Below are positions 23,876-34,288 of a DNA stretch of 64,000 nucleotides, one piece after another. The DNA is taken from NCBI GenBank assembly GCA_016928995.1, contig JAFGJS010000025.1, forward strand, positions 4,653-68,652, in the 5' to 3' direction. The DNA comes from Candidatus Sumerlaeota bacterium (lineage in GTDB: Bacteria > Sumerlaeota > Sumerlaeia > JAFGJS01). Position 1 is the stretch's first letter. Every line of letters begins with the position of its first letter. The translations under genes were made by a program, and so were the position numbers. A model generated the notes under the pieces. The model did not search any database, was not told where the DNA came from, and was given only the letters and a program-made list of their open reading frames with translations.

Positions 23876-24991
23876 TCATTCGCGGCGCAGCACGTTGACC
23901 AGGCAACGCAGCGTGCCGAAACAGGGGTAGACGCCGGTGCAGTCAATGGGGCGGACTTCGCAATACAAATGCTCATTCCAGACTCTGGCCGCAACGTCGT
24001 TGAGGCGCTCCAGCCCGCGATAGCTCGGCATGTATACGATGCGGCGTCCGTCGCGTTGATCGAGAATGGCGTTGAGCCAGGTGAGCCAGGTGCGCCCATC
24101 GGCGTCGGGGATGACGGGCATGCGCACGACGTGATAGCCTTGCCGTTCGCAAAACTGCGCCACGGCGTCAAAACGGGCTTGCGTTGCGGCGGAGAAATCC
24201 GGCGCAGCAAGCGGCAATTCGTTTGGCTCAATGAGCGCTTGAGCGAGGGATGGATCGCCGACGGCGACGGTGTCATCGCCCGCAAGCATCATGAACATAC
24301 CGGCGTGATGCGGCGGGGCGTCGGGCAGCAGAGCAACATCGCGGCGCAGGATCTGCTCCAGCAGCCGCGTCAGTTCATCGGGCGGGATGGCGTTGCGGCG
24401 TTGCACTTCCGGCGTGACGAACGCCGTACGCGTGTCGATGACGAAGTCTCCTCCGTCAAACTCGAATCCTGCTCGCAAGGCCCGGCAGCGCTCTCCCAGC
24501 GCGTCGTCAAGATCAAAAGGCGTCTGCATGTCGCCTCGTCGCGCGGGCCAGACGGATTCACCGCTTTCTCGCGCCGGCGCCAGCAAAACCACAGGCTCCT
24601 GGTCCGACACCGGCGCCAGCGCCAGCCAGCGATCGCGCGACCAGCAGGTCATCGGATGACCGGTCGGCACAGAATACAGGGAGCACGCCGTTGCGCCGAT
24701 CCGCCGCCGCAGATCATTGAATGCGTCATCGTCCGGGCAAACCACGTGCACTATGACATCGCCGGGCAATTGCGTGAGGAAATCGCGATATGCGGTTTCA
24801 ACCATAGGCGCGGCTTCTGCGACGTAGTGAATTACAAGCTCGCGGATCGCGCCGTCGCAGTCCGATAACACGACGGGTCCGGCGGGCGCTTCCTGCCGGG
24901 ATGGCCTGTTGAGCCAATCCACGGCGGGAAGCGTCAATACCGCCAGCGCCAAGCCAATCAGCGCGCCGATGCGGGCCGGACTGTTGTTCAT
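23876..24991 (-). CDS. Membrane-anchored pentein (agmatine/arginine deiminase superfamily)
   Basis: A 371-residue protein with one N-terminal hydrophobic segment (IGALIGLALAVLTLPAV) that would export or anchor it. The rest has the pentein signature: CWSRDRWLAL near 116, FEFDGGDFVID near 178, PPHHAGMFMML near 229, and a late catalytic-type CFGTLRCLVNVLRR near 360. In agmatine deiminases and related enzymes the Cys near the C-terminus, the central His and acidic residues act on guanidino groups. All appear present, although spacing differs from AguA, so substrate cannot be assigned. Most penteins are cytoplasmic, so export is odd. The start overlaps the stop of the upstream gene in ATGA, indicating a coupled pair. 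Confidence 0.7.
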   Translation of the reverse strand: MNNSPARIGALIGLALAVLTLPAVDWLNRPSRQEAPAGPVVLSDCDGAIRELVIHYVAEAAPMVETAYRDFLTQLPGDVIVHVVCPDDDAFNDLRRRIGATACSLYSVPTGHPMTCWSRDRWLALAPVSDQEPVVLLAPARESGESVWPARRGDMQTPFDLDDALGERCRALRAGFEFDGGDFVIDTRTAFVTPEVQRRNAIPPDELTRLLEQILRRDVALLPDAPPHHAGMFMMLAGDDTVAVGDPSLAQALIEPNELPLAAPDFSAATQARFDAVAQFCERQGYHVVRMPVIPDADGRTWLTWLNAILDQRDGRRIVYMPSYRGLERLNDVAARVWNEHLYCEVRPIDCTGVYPCFGTLRCLVNVLRRE

Positions 24992-25569
24992 TGCACTGCT
25001 TCTTCCTGGGTTTGCGCCAGAGCGATTGTTTGCTCAGCGTTTTCGTCCGGAATGGACATGACGGCCAGCAATCCTGATGAATATGGATCGCTGCGCAGCG
25101 CGAACAACATGTATTCCTTTCCGGCTTCCAACGGTTTCGTCACGGTGAACTCCGCCGTCCCATCGGCGCCCGGAAGCGATGTCATGTGGATTTCTCCAGT
25201 GAAGAATTGTTCCGGCATAGGCATCATGCGCGAGAATGGAGACGTGATTTGACTCGCTTTCAGTTCCAAGGTCAGTTCCACGTCCTGTTGCTGCTCGCCG
25301 CTGTTGCACGCGGTGATTTGAAACGTGGGCATGTCTCCGGCTTTCAGCGTCTGCTGCGGCGCTTGAGCGCGAACGGTCACACCGTCCAATTCCAGTTTGA
25401 AATCCTGATTCACTGGGGCGCCGTCAGAGAATGAAATCAGGATTGCCTCAGGAGGCGGCGCGTTCGTGTCGCCTGCTCTCGCCGCGCCGCCGAAATAAAG
25501 AGCGACGGTCGCGACAGACCAAACGGCCAACGCGGTGACTGCGATGGTTGTTGCGTGCGTGCGTTTCAT
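24988..25569 (-). CDS. Exported hypothetical protein, coupled to the pentein gene
   Basis: A 193-residue protein with a signal peptide (TIAVTALAVWSVATVALYF, then GGAARA). The mature part looks like one beta-sandwich: FQITACNSGEQQQDVELTLE resembles a CARDB or Ig-like domain, with MPTFQITA and AEFTVTKPLEAGKEYMLFAL strands. No family is recognised with confidence. AAGGAG lies eight bases before the ATG. Its stop overlaps the start of the pentein gene, so the two are probably made together and may act together outside the cytoplasm. Confidence 0.7.
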   Translation of the reverse strand: MKRTHATTIAVTALAVWSVATVALYFGGAARAGDTNAPPPEAILISFSDGAPVNQDFKLELDGVTVRAQAPQQTLKAGDMPTFQITACNSGEQQQDVELTLELKASQITSPFSRMMPMPEQFFTGEIHMTSLPGADGTAEFTVTKPLEAGKEYMLFALRSDPYSSGLLAVMSIPDENAEQTIALAQTQEEAVQ

Positions 25570-25677
25570 GGCACAATCTCCTTGTCATGGATTTCCGTGC
25601 GCTGTGATGTATAGTAATACTACGCGCCACAAGTTGAGTGGTCAGTTTTATGCAAAGAGATTGTAAAAGAATTGAAT

Positions 25678-25709
25678 CAGCGCCGTTCGTGAGTTTACGA
25701 ACGGCGCTG
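25678..25709 (-). terminator. Rho-independent terminator after cysK
   Basis: A perfect 13-bp stem (CAGCGCCGTTCGT / ACGAACGGCGCTG) with loop GAGTTT lies 24 bp past the cysK stop. On the minus strand it is followed by ATTCAATTCTTTTAC. Confidence 0.85.
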
Positions 25710-25732
25710 ATGGGTGATGTGAAGTGAGGAGT

Positions 25733-26701
<969 letters not shown>

Positions 26702-26912
26702 AGTTCATCTGTCCCTGTATTGAGATAGTCTTCCAGTGGATTTAGCTTTTTATTGGAACATAATAATTGGTTTTCGTCAAGCGCATTAGAGCGATGCGTG
26801 TTTCTTGGTACCGGCTTCACATGTTCAATGCGTTAGTGAGCGCGAAACACTCCAATTACTTGCGATAGATTGATCTGTATTATTGGATCCATTTTCGGCG
26901 AGATCGTATAAT

Positions 26913-26993
26913 CAGTGCCGCGACCGTAAAGGAGCGCTCCAACTGACGTTGCAGCTAGGATTAACGGGCCGCTCCCTCACGGTCGCGGTGCTG
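26913..26993. repeat. Imperfect 28-bp inverted repeat (REP-like element)
   Basis: The arms 26913-26940 and 26966-26993 share CCGCGACCGT and GGAGCG and pair over 28 bp with six mismatches, several being G-U compatible. The element sits in the 344-bp spacer between cysK and the ABC-F gene (26702-27045), in which I see no gene. It resembles palindromic REP/RAYT-type elements, and could also end the ABC-F transcript on the minus strand, though no U-run is seen. Confidence 0.6.
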
Positions 26994-27045
26994 AATCGGA
27001 AACATAAAGAATTCTGCAGACTTCAAGAGAATATGGACCGATGTG

Positions 27046-28992
27046 CTATAATTCCAGCTGCTCGCCTAATTCGGCCCATTCTTCGGCGAGCGTGTCGATC
27101 TCGGTCTTAAGGCGCTCGATTTCCGCCTGGGTTTCAGTCAGTTTGACGTGATCAGCATAGACCGCCGGATCTTGCAGCCGGATCATGGCGGCGTCACGCC
27201 CGCTTTCCGCCTGCTCGATCTCACGCTCCAGTTCATTGAATCGCACGCGCATCTTGCGCCGCTCTTCTTTGGAGAGTTGCGGCTTGTCGTCTTTTTTTTC
27301 CTCGCGTTGCGGCGGATTCGATTTTTCCGGCTGGACCGGCGGCGGATTGAGCGTCAGCTGCGGAGCTTCCTCGCCGAGTTCCTCTTTTTTGTCGAGGTAG
27401 TAGTCATAACCGCCAGGATACAGCGTCAACCGGCCATTCTCGGTTTCGAGGATGTTGTCCGCCAGGTTGCGGACGAAGGTCTCGTCGTGCGTGATGAAGC
27501 AGAGCGTGCCGGTGAATGGATCGAGCGCAGCCTCCAGCGCCTCGCGCGAACTGACATCCAGATGCGTGGTCGGCTCGTCCATCAGCAGCAGGTTCGGCGG
27601 ATCGAGCAGGATCTTAGCCAGCGCCAGACGGCTCTTCTCGCCGCCGCTGAGCACGCTGCAGCGTTTGAAGTGGTCGTCGCCGTGAAAAAGGAAAAGTCCG
27701 AGCAGCGAGCGCAGGTATTCCTCGCCCTGATCCGGCCGGGACACGGTGCGGAGTTCGTCAAGCAGCGTGTTGTCCGCGTTGAGCATGTCCATGCGCTGCT
27801 GGGAGTAATACGCCATCGTAATGTCATGCCCCAGGCGGCGCGATCCGCTCTCGAACGGCAGCACGCCGGCCATGATGCGCAGCAGGGTCGATTTGCCTGC
27901 GCCGTTGCGGCCGACGATGCAGATGCGCTGGCCTCGATAGAGCGTCAGGTTCACGCCCTGATAGATCGTACGGTCGTCGTATGACTTGCCGAGATTTTCA
28001 AGGATCAGCGCCTCCTTGCCGCCACGCGAGGGTTGCGGCAGATTGAATTGCAGCGCGCGTTTGGAATCCGGCCGCACGCGCACAGCCTCCGCTTCCATGC
28101 GTTTCAAGCGCCGCACACGGCTCTGCGCCTGACGCGCCTTGGTGGCTTTGGCGCGAAAACGCTCGATGAAACGCTCCAACTCCTTGCGGCGGCGGTCCTC
28201 ATTGCGCGCCTGCGCATCCAGGTGCTCGCGATGCAACGCACGCTGCTCCACGTACGCGTCGTAGTTGCCGTCGTAGCGGACGATCTTGCTATGTTCGATG
28301 TCGAGGATGCCGGTGACCAGTTCGTTCAGCAACGCGCGATCATGCGAGATCAACAGCAGCGTGCCGTCGTACTGTTTCAGCCGTTTGCGGAGCCAGATCA
28401 CGGATTGCAGGTCGAGATGGTTGGTCGGCTCGTCGAGCAGCAAGACCTGTGGCGGCCGCACCAGCAGCCGCGCCAGCGCCACGCGCATCTGGTAGCCGCC
28501 GCTGAGCTGATTCAGCGGCTGTTCGATATTCTCCTCATTGAAACCGAGGCCGAAAAGTATCTGCTTGGCTTCGTATTCACCGACGGGATCGACCGCCTCG
28601 TGATGCTTTTCGATCAGCTCGGCGTATTCATGCAGCAGCGCGTCCTGCTCTTCGCCGGGTGGGACGGTCTCCAGCAGCTGCTCCAACTCCTCGCGGCGCA
28701 ATTGGTCGCGCGCGTCATGGCGCGAGACGGACATCGTCTCGGCGAGGGCATTCCCTTCCAGCGAGACGGGCGAAAATTCCTGCGCCAGATAGCCCACGCG
28801 CGCGTTGGGATTGATCCATATCGCGCCTTTTTCCGGCTCCTCATCGCCCATGACGATCCGCAGCAGCGTCGATTTGCCGGAGCCGTTCGGTCCGGTCAGG
28901 CCCAGCCGTTCGCCCGGCCGGATGTGCAGCGAGACCTGATCGAAAACGACGCGCTCGATGTGGCGCTGGGATATGGATTGCAGCCGTATCAT
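27046..28992 (-). CDS. ABC-F family ATPase (Uup/YheS-like)
   Basis: A 648-residue soluble protein with two ABC domains and no membrane segments. Domain 1 has Walker A GPNGSGKST near 34-42, signature LSGGYQMRVALA near 163 and Walker B LLLDEPTNHLD near 186. A charged linker (~240-310) rich in Arg and Lys is the P-site interaction motif region. Domain 2 has GRNGAGKST near 356, LSGGEKSRLALA near 441 and LLLMDEPTTHLD. Residues ~560-648 form a charged coiled coil, as in Uup and YheS. ABC-F proteins act on the ribosome to relieve stalling or alter translation. The exact subtype cannot be fixed by eye. Confidence 0.9.
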   Translation of the reverse strand: MIRLQSISQRHIERVVFDQVSLHIRPGERLGLTGPNGSGKSTLLRIVMGDEEPEKGAIWINPNARVGYLAQEFSPVSLEGNALAETMSVSRHDARDQLRREELEQLLETVPPGEEQDALLHEYAELIEKHHEAVDPVGEYEAKQILFGLGFNEENIEQPLNQLSGGYQMRVALARLLVRPPQVLLLDEPTNHLDLQSVIWLRKRLKQYDGTLLLISHDRALLNELVTGILDIEHSKIVRYDGNYDAYVEQRALHREHLDAQARNEDRRRKELERFIERFRAKATKARQAQSRVRRLKRMEAEAVRVRPDSKRALQFNLPQPSRGGKEALILENLGKSYDDRTIYQGVNLTLYRGQRICIVGRNGAGKSTLLRIMAGVLPFESGSRRLGHDITMAYYSQQRMDMLNADNTLLDELRTVSRPDQGEEYLRSLLGLFLFHGDDHFKRCSVLSGGEKSRLALAKILLDPPNLLLMDEPTTHLDVSSREALEAALDPFTGTLCFITHDETFVRNLADNILETENGRLTLYPGGYDYYLDKKEELGEEAPQLTLNPPPVQPEKSNPPQREEKKDDKPQLSKEERRKMRVRFNELEREIEQAESGRDAAMIRLQDPAVYADHVKLTETQAEIERLKTEIDTLAEEWAELGEQLEL

Positions 28993-29443
28993 GAGTTATC
29001 CGCTATGATCATTTGCGAGCCGCGGTTGGATCAGGAAATGCGGCTCAGCGCAAAGTTGCTGCACCCTGAGCCAGCGCAAAGGCAAAAACAAGGATAAATT
29101 CAAGGGATTAGTGGAATTACGTGGTTCTGATGAGAGTGGACAAGACATTAGTCTTGATTTTATTTGAAATTTCTAATAAAATATCTTTTTTAATGCGAGT
29201 AAACAAACAATTTGAAAATCCTTCCGGTCTTTTGGTTTGCGTCAAGGCGGGAGGACTTTTCTCAGATTTTGCTATGTTTATTTCATTCTCCCAGCTCAAG
29301 CTTATTATGGGAGATAATGAGCTTCAGTAGTGAATTTGTCGTCGTTGTGCACCAGCCTGGCGTTATACCGAAGGTTCGCTGGATCAGGAAATCCAGTCCT
29401 GGCAAAGATTTGAATCCATTCTATTTGGAGAGGTTGTTGTATT
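28993..29443. other. AT-rich divergent spacer, no gene seen
   Basis: This 451-bp gap separates the divergent ABC-F and LamG genes. It is AT-rich from about 29120 to 29330 and includes a short hairpin CAAGAC-ATTA-GTCTTG followed by ATTTTATTTG (from about 29139). Short open frames exist on both strands but none has a ribosome-binding site and family-like sequence. The LamG promoter must lie here. Confidence 0.45.
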
Positions 29444-32400
29444 ATGCACATGAAGATGAAGCCTGTTATCAGAACGTATTTAATCGCAGTTTTGGCGTTG
29501 AGTTTGAGCCTGATCAGCCCCCTATCAATTTCCGCCGACGTCACATACACGCTCCATCTGGACGGCGTCGATTCAGGCATCGCCAGCCAAATCAGCGCGT
29601 CGATGGCTGAGGCGGTTGCGCTCTACAATCAATATGGCAGTTTCAACAAGTCGCTGAATGTCTATTATAATTCGGGAGTGCCAACGGCTCAGGCTAGTTA
29701 CAACGGCACAATCGAATTTGGCGGATCGAGAAACACGCGCGTTGCACTGCATGAAATCCTGCATACGATGGGCACGGGGACTTATTGGGCTTATGGGAAT
29801 CTGATGACGGGCGGCACATGGGACGGGGCGTACGCAAACGCGCGGCTGTCGGAATTCGACGGGGCTGGTAGTATCTTGCACGGCGACAGCGTTCACTTCT
29901 GGCCATATGGTCTGAATTACGACACGGAAGACAGTTTTCTCGCTCGGTATCGCAGTGTACGCATGATGGCGGCGCTTCGCTGCGACATGGGGATTTTATC
30001 CTATATCGAAGAGCCGGAGTCGCAGGTTGTGCCGGAGGGCGGAACGGCTGAATTTTACGCCCCGGCCGTGGGTGCAAGCAGCTACGCCTGGTATCGCACG
30101 GATAGCGGGACGGCGCTGGCCGACGGCGGGGATATCTCCGGCGCTGAAACGGACACGTTGCGGATTGAAAACATGGAGCTCGCCGACGAGGGCTATTACT
30201 ACTGCGTGGCTTCCGGTCTTTCGTCCCGGCCTGCACATCTGATGATGCAGCGATATGTTTCGCATTGGGGCTTCGACGGCGACGCAACGGACAGCATCAG
30301 TTCCAACGATGGCGTCGCAACGGGAAGCCCGAGTTATGTCACCGGCGTGGACGGCCAAGCCATTGATCTGGACGGCTCCGGCGACTACGTGACGCTGCCG
30401 GACGGCTTTGCCGATGCGGTTGATCTCACCGTGGCAGCCTGGATTTACTGGGATGGCGGCAGCGATTGGCAGCGCGTTTTCGATTTTGGGAATGGAACCA
30501 ACCAGTATATGCTTTTGACGCCGAGTTCCAGCAGCGACACTTTGTGTTTCGCAATCAAGAACGGCGGAAGCAAGCAGTATGTGGAAACGTCGCAGCTGGC
30601 GACCGCGCAATGGGTGCATGTGGCGGTGACGCTGCACGATGATGTCGCCACGCTATATGTCAACGGCGCATCGGTGGACAGCGGCGCGATGACGATCTCG
30701 CCCATCGACTTTCAGCCGACGATCAACTTGATCGGCGACAGCCAGTACAGCGCAGATCCGCTGTTCAACGGCAGGATCGACGATTTCCGTTTTTATAACT
30801 ATGCTTTGACCGATGCATTGATTGACGCAATCTACAATGACGACGGCAGCAACATCGCTCCGGATTTTTACGACGATCCGATCGCCAGACCGAACGTCAT
30901 CCCCGGCGTGACCTACAGCGATACACTTGCCGGCGAAGCGGTCGATCCCGACGCGGGCGACACGCTCACCTATAGCAAGCAAAGCGGAGCGGACTGGCTG
31001 TCCATCGCGGCGGACGGCTCGCTCTCCGGCACACCAGACATTTCGGATATCGGCTCCAACTCCTTCACGGTGCGCGCCACGGACGGTTCGGGCGCATATG
31101 CCGAGGCGACGTTGATCATTAACGTGGAAGCCGAGGGCATGCGCGCGCAGTACCTATTTGAATCCAACTGCAACGACAGTATTGGATCGTATCATGGCAC
31201 GGCCACGGGTGCTCCAGCTTATAGCGCGGGATACTCCGGCGAGGCGATCAACCTTGACGCAAGCGATGATTATGTGACGCTGCCGGCGGGAGTGGCCACA
31301 CTCACTGATATGACGATCATGACCTGGGTGTATTGGAACGGCGGCAGTCAATGGCAGCGCATTTTCGATTTTGGCAACGACACTACTCAATATATGTTCC
31401 TGACGCCTTGCTCCGACGACAATACTTTGCGTTTCGGCATCACAGACGGAGTGAGCGAGCAGACTGTGGAGACATCGCAGCTGGCGAGCGGCGAGTGGGT
31501 GCATGTGGCCGTGACGCTGGAGGAAGATCTGGCGATGATCTATGTCAACGGCGTCGCCGTGGGATACAATAGCGCGGTCACGATCGATCCCTTTAATTTC
31601 ACTCCATCCGTCAATTACATCGGCAAGAGCCAGTTCCCGGCCGATCCGTTGTTCGACGGCAGCCTTGATGACTTCCGTATTTACAACTACGCCCTGACCG
31701 GCGCCGAGATCAATGATTTGATCGGAGAGAGCAACCGCATCAAAACCATCGCGCGCTGGCGCTTCGAAGACGGCGTGGCGGGCCATCCGGTCACAGGCAC
31801 TTCGGGCGGGACGGCGTATGCGTTGGGAGTGACAGATGTTTCCGGCAATGGCAACCATCTCTGCGCGTATAATGAGACAGCTTCGGGATGGAATTACAGT
31901 TCCTTGCGCCCGCCGGTCGTTTCGGGAGCGAACACGCTATCCGTGCAGAATATCGGCTCGTGGCCTTCGCTGTTCACCTGGTCGGCGGAAAGCGCGCCAT
32001 CTCTCGATCTGGAGACTGTTGTTTTCTCGGAATGGACCATCGAGGCGTTCATCTATCCGACGACGATCACAGGTCAAAATCGCGGCATCGTGGGACGCGA
32101 CGGCGCGCGGCCTTCCGGCTCCAGTTCGCCGTTGTATTTCAATATCCAATCGTCCGGCGCCTTGCTGTGCGAATATTCCGACTTGGCCGGCAACGTCCAT
32201 CTCGCGTCCACCGCAACGGGATTCATCACGACCGGCAACTGGTATTATGTGGCCGTGACGTGCAATGGCTCGAACCTGACTTTATACAGCGCCAATCTGA
32301 CCGATGGCGACACTGTCGCGACGCAAGCGGCTCAAACCGCAATCGTCAGCGATAATCCCAGCTTTGGAGCTTATCCCCATTCATCGCCAGAAGGTCCGCC

Positions 32401-32614
32401 GACTCCGCGCACCGCCTGGTCCGTGGGGCGGCAGTTTTATAGCGGCGGCGACGTGGATCGCTTCATCGGCAACATCGATGAAGTGCGCATCAGCTGCGTG
32501 GCTCTGGATATCAGCACGGAATCCCTGCTGGCCGTAGGATTGATCGAGCCGAATGATGATGACGACAAAGAGCCTGTGACGACTTCTGTCACAAGCAATT
32601 GGATGCTTTATTGA
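29444..32614 (+). CDS. Secreted zincin metalloprotease-like protein with Ig-like and three LamG domains
   Basis: A 1,056-residue exported protein with signal peptide (YLIAVLALSLSLISPLSISA). A short zincin domain follows: VALHEILHTMGTG gives HExxH near residues 103-107 with a downstream metal-ligand candidate in GDSVHFWPYG. Residues ~185-265 form an Ig-like domain (WYRTDSGTAL, DEGYYYCVASG). Two closely similar LamG/concanavalin-like domains (~270-465 and ~565-760, each with DDFRFYNYAL or DDFRIYNYAL) flank a cadherin-like putative-Ig domain (PDFYDDPIARP, GTPDISDIGSNSFTVRATDG). A third LamG domain (~770-1040) is more divergent. The two similar LamG units reflect recent internal duplication. It ends TSNWMLY. 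Likely roles are adhesion and cleavage of an extracellular polymer. A strong terminator follows. Confidence 0.85.
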   Translation: MHMKMKPVIRTYLIAVLALSLSLISPLSISADVTYTLHLDGVDSGIASQISASMAEAVALYNQYGSFNKSLNVYYNSGVPTAQASYNGTIEFGGSRNTRVALHEILHTMGTGTYWAYGNLMTGGTWDGAYANARLSEFDGAGSILHGDSVHFWPYGLNYDTEDSFLARYRSVRMMAALRCDMGILSYIEEPESQVVPEGGTAEFYAPAVGASSYAWYRTDSGTALADGGDISGAETDTLRIENMELADEGYYYCVASGLSSRPAHLMMQRYVSHWGFDGDATDSISSNDGVATGSPSYVTGVDGQAIDLDGSGDYVTLPDGFADAVDLTVAAWIYWDGGSDWQRVFDFGNGTNQYMLLTPSSSSDTLCFAIKNGGSKQYVETSQLATAQWVHVAVTLHDDVATLYVNGASVDSGAMTISPIDFQPTINLIGDSQYSADPLFNGRIDDFRFYNYALTDALIDAIYNDDGSNIAPDFYDDPIARPNVIPGVTYSDTLAGEAVDPDAGDTLTYSKQSGADWLSIAADGSLSGTPDISDIGSNSFTVRATDGSGAYAEATLIINVEAEGMRAQYLFESNCNDSIGSYHGTATGAPAYSAGYSGEAINLDASDDYVTLPAGVATLTDMTIMTWVYWNGGSQWQRIFDFGNDTTQYMFLTPCSDDNTLRFGITDGVSEQTVETSQLASGEWVHVAVTLEEDLAMIYVNGVAVGYNSAVTIDPFNFTPSVNYIGKSQFPADPLFDGSLDDFRIYNYALTGAEINDLIGESNRIKTIARWRFEDGVAGHPVTGTSGGTAYALGVTDVSGNGNHLCAYNETASGWNYSSLRPPVVSGANTLSVQNIGSWPSLFTWSAESAPSLDLETVVFSEWTIEAFIYPTTITGQNRGIVGRDGARPSGSSSPLYFNIQSSGALLCEYSDLAGNVHLASTATGFITTGNWYYVAVTCNGSNLTLYSANLTDGDTVATQAAQTAIVSDNPSFGAYPHSSPEGPPTPRTAWSVGRQFYSGGDVDRFIGNIDEVRISCVALDISTESLLAVGLIEPNDDDDKEPVTTSVTSNWMLY

Positions 32615-32647
32615 TCGACCGCCAGGCGGCGATAAAGTCTCTATATA

Positions 32648-32695
32648 TGTTTTGTCCGTATCCCGTTGAGCATTGCGATGGATACGGACAAAACA
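32648..32695. terminator. Bidirectional terminator after the LamG gene
   Basis: A perfect 16-bp stem (TGTTTTGTCCGTATCC / GGATACGGACAAAACA) is followed by TTTTA on the plus strand. It lies between the convergent LamG and regulator genes. Confidence 0.85.
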
Positions 32696-32726
32696 TTTTA
32701 AACCCGCATCACGCGTAGTGATTCGG

Positions 32727-33911
32727 TCAATCTTTGCGTTGCTTCCGCCAGGCAGCGGGAGAAATGCCTTCTTGTTTGACGAATGTATTCACGAAGTAAT
32801 TTGCGTGACAATATCCCGCGCGCTTGGCGATTTCGGATAAACTCATGTTCGTGTCGAGCAGCAACTCCTTCGCCTTCTTCAGCCTTCGGCGGCGGATTTC
32901 CGCGCCGATGGTATGATTCACGCAAGATTTGAAGCGGCGCCCCAGGTGAGAGTGGGAAATGCCGGCAGCCTTGGCGGCATCAGGCGCGGAGATGGGTTCG
33001 GTGAAATGCTCCGCAATGAATTGCATGGCCTGGGCCACCGCCTGATCTTCAACCGCAAGTATGTCCGTCGATGCGCGCGTCACAACATAGCTGGGCGGGA
33101 TGCGTTGATGAAGCTCCGTGTATTTTGGACTGCGCATGAGCTTGTCCAGCAATTGCGCCGTGCGATAACCCTGAAGCTCGTGGTCGATATCGATGCTGGA
33201 AATGCCGGGACGGAACGCTTCGCACAATGACACTGTATTATTCACGCCCAGGATCGCGACTTCGTAGGGCGTTTCGATCTTGGACATCTGGCAAGCGTGC
33301 AAGATATCGACGGCGCATGGATCGTGGCATACGAAAATGGCGACAGGCTTGGGCAAATCCCGGATCCAGACAAAAAGATCGTCGGATGAGATCCACCCCC
33401 CTTGATGGCTGAAAGGTGTATGAATTAGCGGCATATTGAGAAAACAATGGTATCCTGCTTTCACTACAGCCTCTTTGAAGCTCATTCCACGTTCATAGGA
33501 CCAGCCTCGGTCTTTCGGTCCAAAAAAAGCATAGTTGCGAAAGCCGCGTTCGGCAAAATGTTCAAAGGCCATCTGACCGATCCGTCGATTGTCGGTTTGA
33601 ACGGATGGAAAAAACTGATCATCCGCATAACCGGTGTAATCGACCGCCGGGATTCCCATTTTCCGGACAAACTCGGATTTCTCCTGATCGGCGCCAGGAA
33701 AGATGATCCCATCGATACTCTGTTGTCGTAATTCCTCATAAGTGCAATAACGGCAATTGAGCGAGAACCAATATTCGTTCAGCACAACATCCCAATCCTG
33801 ATGTTCCCGGATATAGTGGAAGATGCCTTGAAAGCATTGCTCCAGATCGTTCTGGAAGAACGAGATCTTTGGGCAGTCAATCGCCACCCTTTTCATTCGT
33901 TTTCGCGCCAT
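32727..33911 (-). CDS. XylR-type AraC-family transcriptional regulator
   Basis: A 394-residue regulator. Residues 1-275 form a LacI/PBP1-like sensor domain (MKRVAIDCPKISFFQNDLEQ, IDGIIFPGADQEKSEFVRKM, VQTDNRRIGQMAFEHFAERG, AILGVNNTVSLCEAFRPGIS with SSIDID). Residues ~285-390 are an AraC-type pair of helix-turn-helix motifs (AAKAAGISHSHLGRRFKSC and LSEIAKRAGYCHANYFVNTF). This layout is that of XylR, which senses sugars and activates catabolic genes; the effector here is unknown. It stands among exported lectin/protease genes and could regulate them in response to a saccharide. A GGGAG lies nine bases upstream. It converges on the LamG gene. Confidence 0.9.
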   Translation of the reverse strand: MARKRMKRVAIDCPKISFFQNDLEQCFQGIFHYIREHQDWDVVLNEYWFSLNCRYCTYEELRQQSIDGIIFPGADQEKSEFVRKMGIPAVDYTGYADDQFFPSVQTDNRRIGQMAFEHFAERGFRNYAFFGPKDRGWSYERGMSFKEAVVKAGYHCFLNMPLIHTPFSHQGGWISSDDLFVWIRDLPKPVAIFVCHDPCAVDILHACQMSKIETPYEVAILGVNNTVSLCEAFRPGISSIDIDHELQGYRTAQLLDKLMRSPKYTELHQRIPPSYVVTRASTDILAVEDQAVAQAMQFIAEHFTEPISAPDAAKAAGISHSHLGRRFKSCVNHTIGAEIRRRRLKKAKELLLDTNMSLSEIAKRAGYCHANYFVNTFVKQEGISPAAWRKQRKD

Positions 33912-34288
33912 CGCAGCGATCTCCCGAAAAAGTCAAAAATCTTAGCGAGATAATCGTTTTTCATATTTGTATAATAAGGCCATTTTTGATTCAATATGTT
34001 TGTGTTGGGAAAAGAGCCAAAAATATCCGAATGCAACGCATACTTTTTCCTCATTTGTATTTGCATTGATCCGGATGGCTCACAAGGCCATCCGGTAATT
34101 TTTAAAAGAGGATTTTGGCATAAATATTTTGATGAGCCGCCAAGAAAGGAGAGGGAAACGGTTCCTGTGATTTGTATGTGTCCTCGACCGAAGAGAGAGC
34201 CAACTATATGACTGAAGAGAGTATAGCTTGAATCGGTAGAATCAAAACTGAAAGAGGCGCTCGAAAAAACTACAAGGAGAAAGGAAAG
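33912..34288. other. AT-rich divergent spacer with a TATAAT box
   Basis: This 377-bp gap separates the XylR-type regulator from the ricin-lectin gene. It contains a TATAAT at 33970-33975 with no clear -35 and no palindrome I would call an operator. A regulator-binding site is expected here. No gene is seen. Confidence 0.4.

Noticed and set aside
29121-29330. Small plus-strand frame (69 residues) in the spacer before the LamG gene
   Set aside because: It has no ribosome-binding site and no family-like sequence; the stretch is AT-rich spacer DNA.
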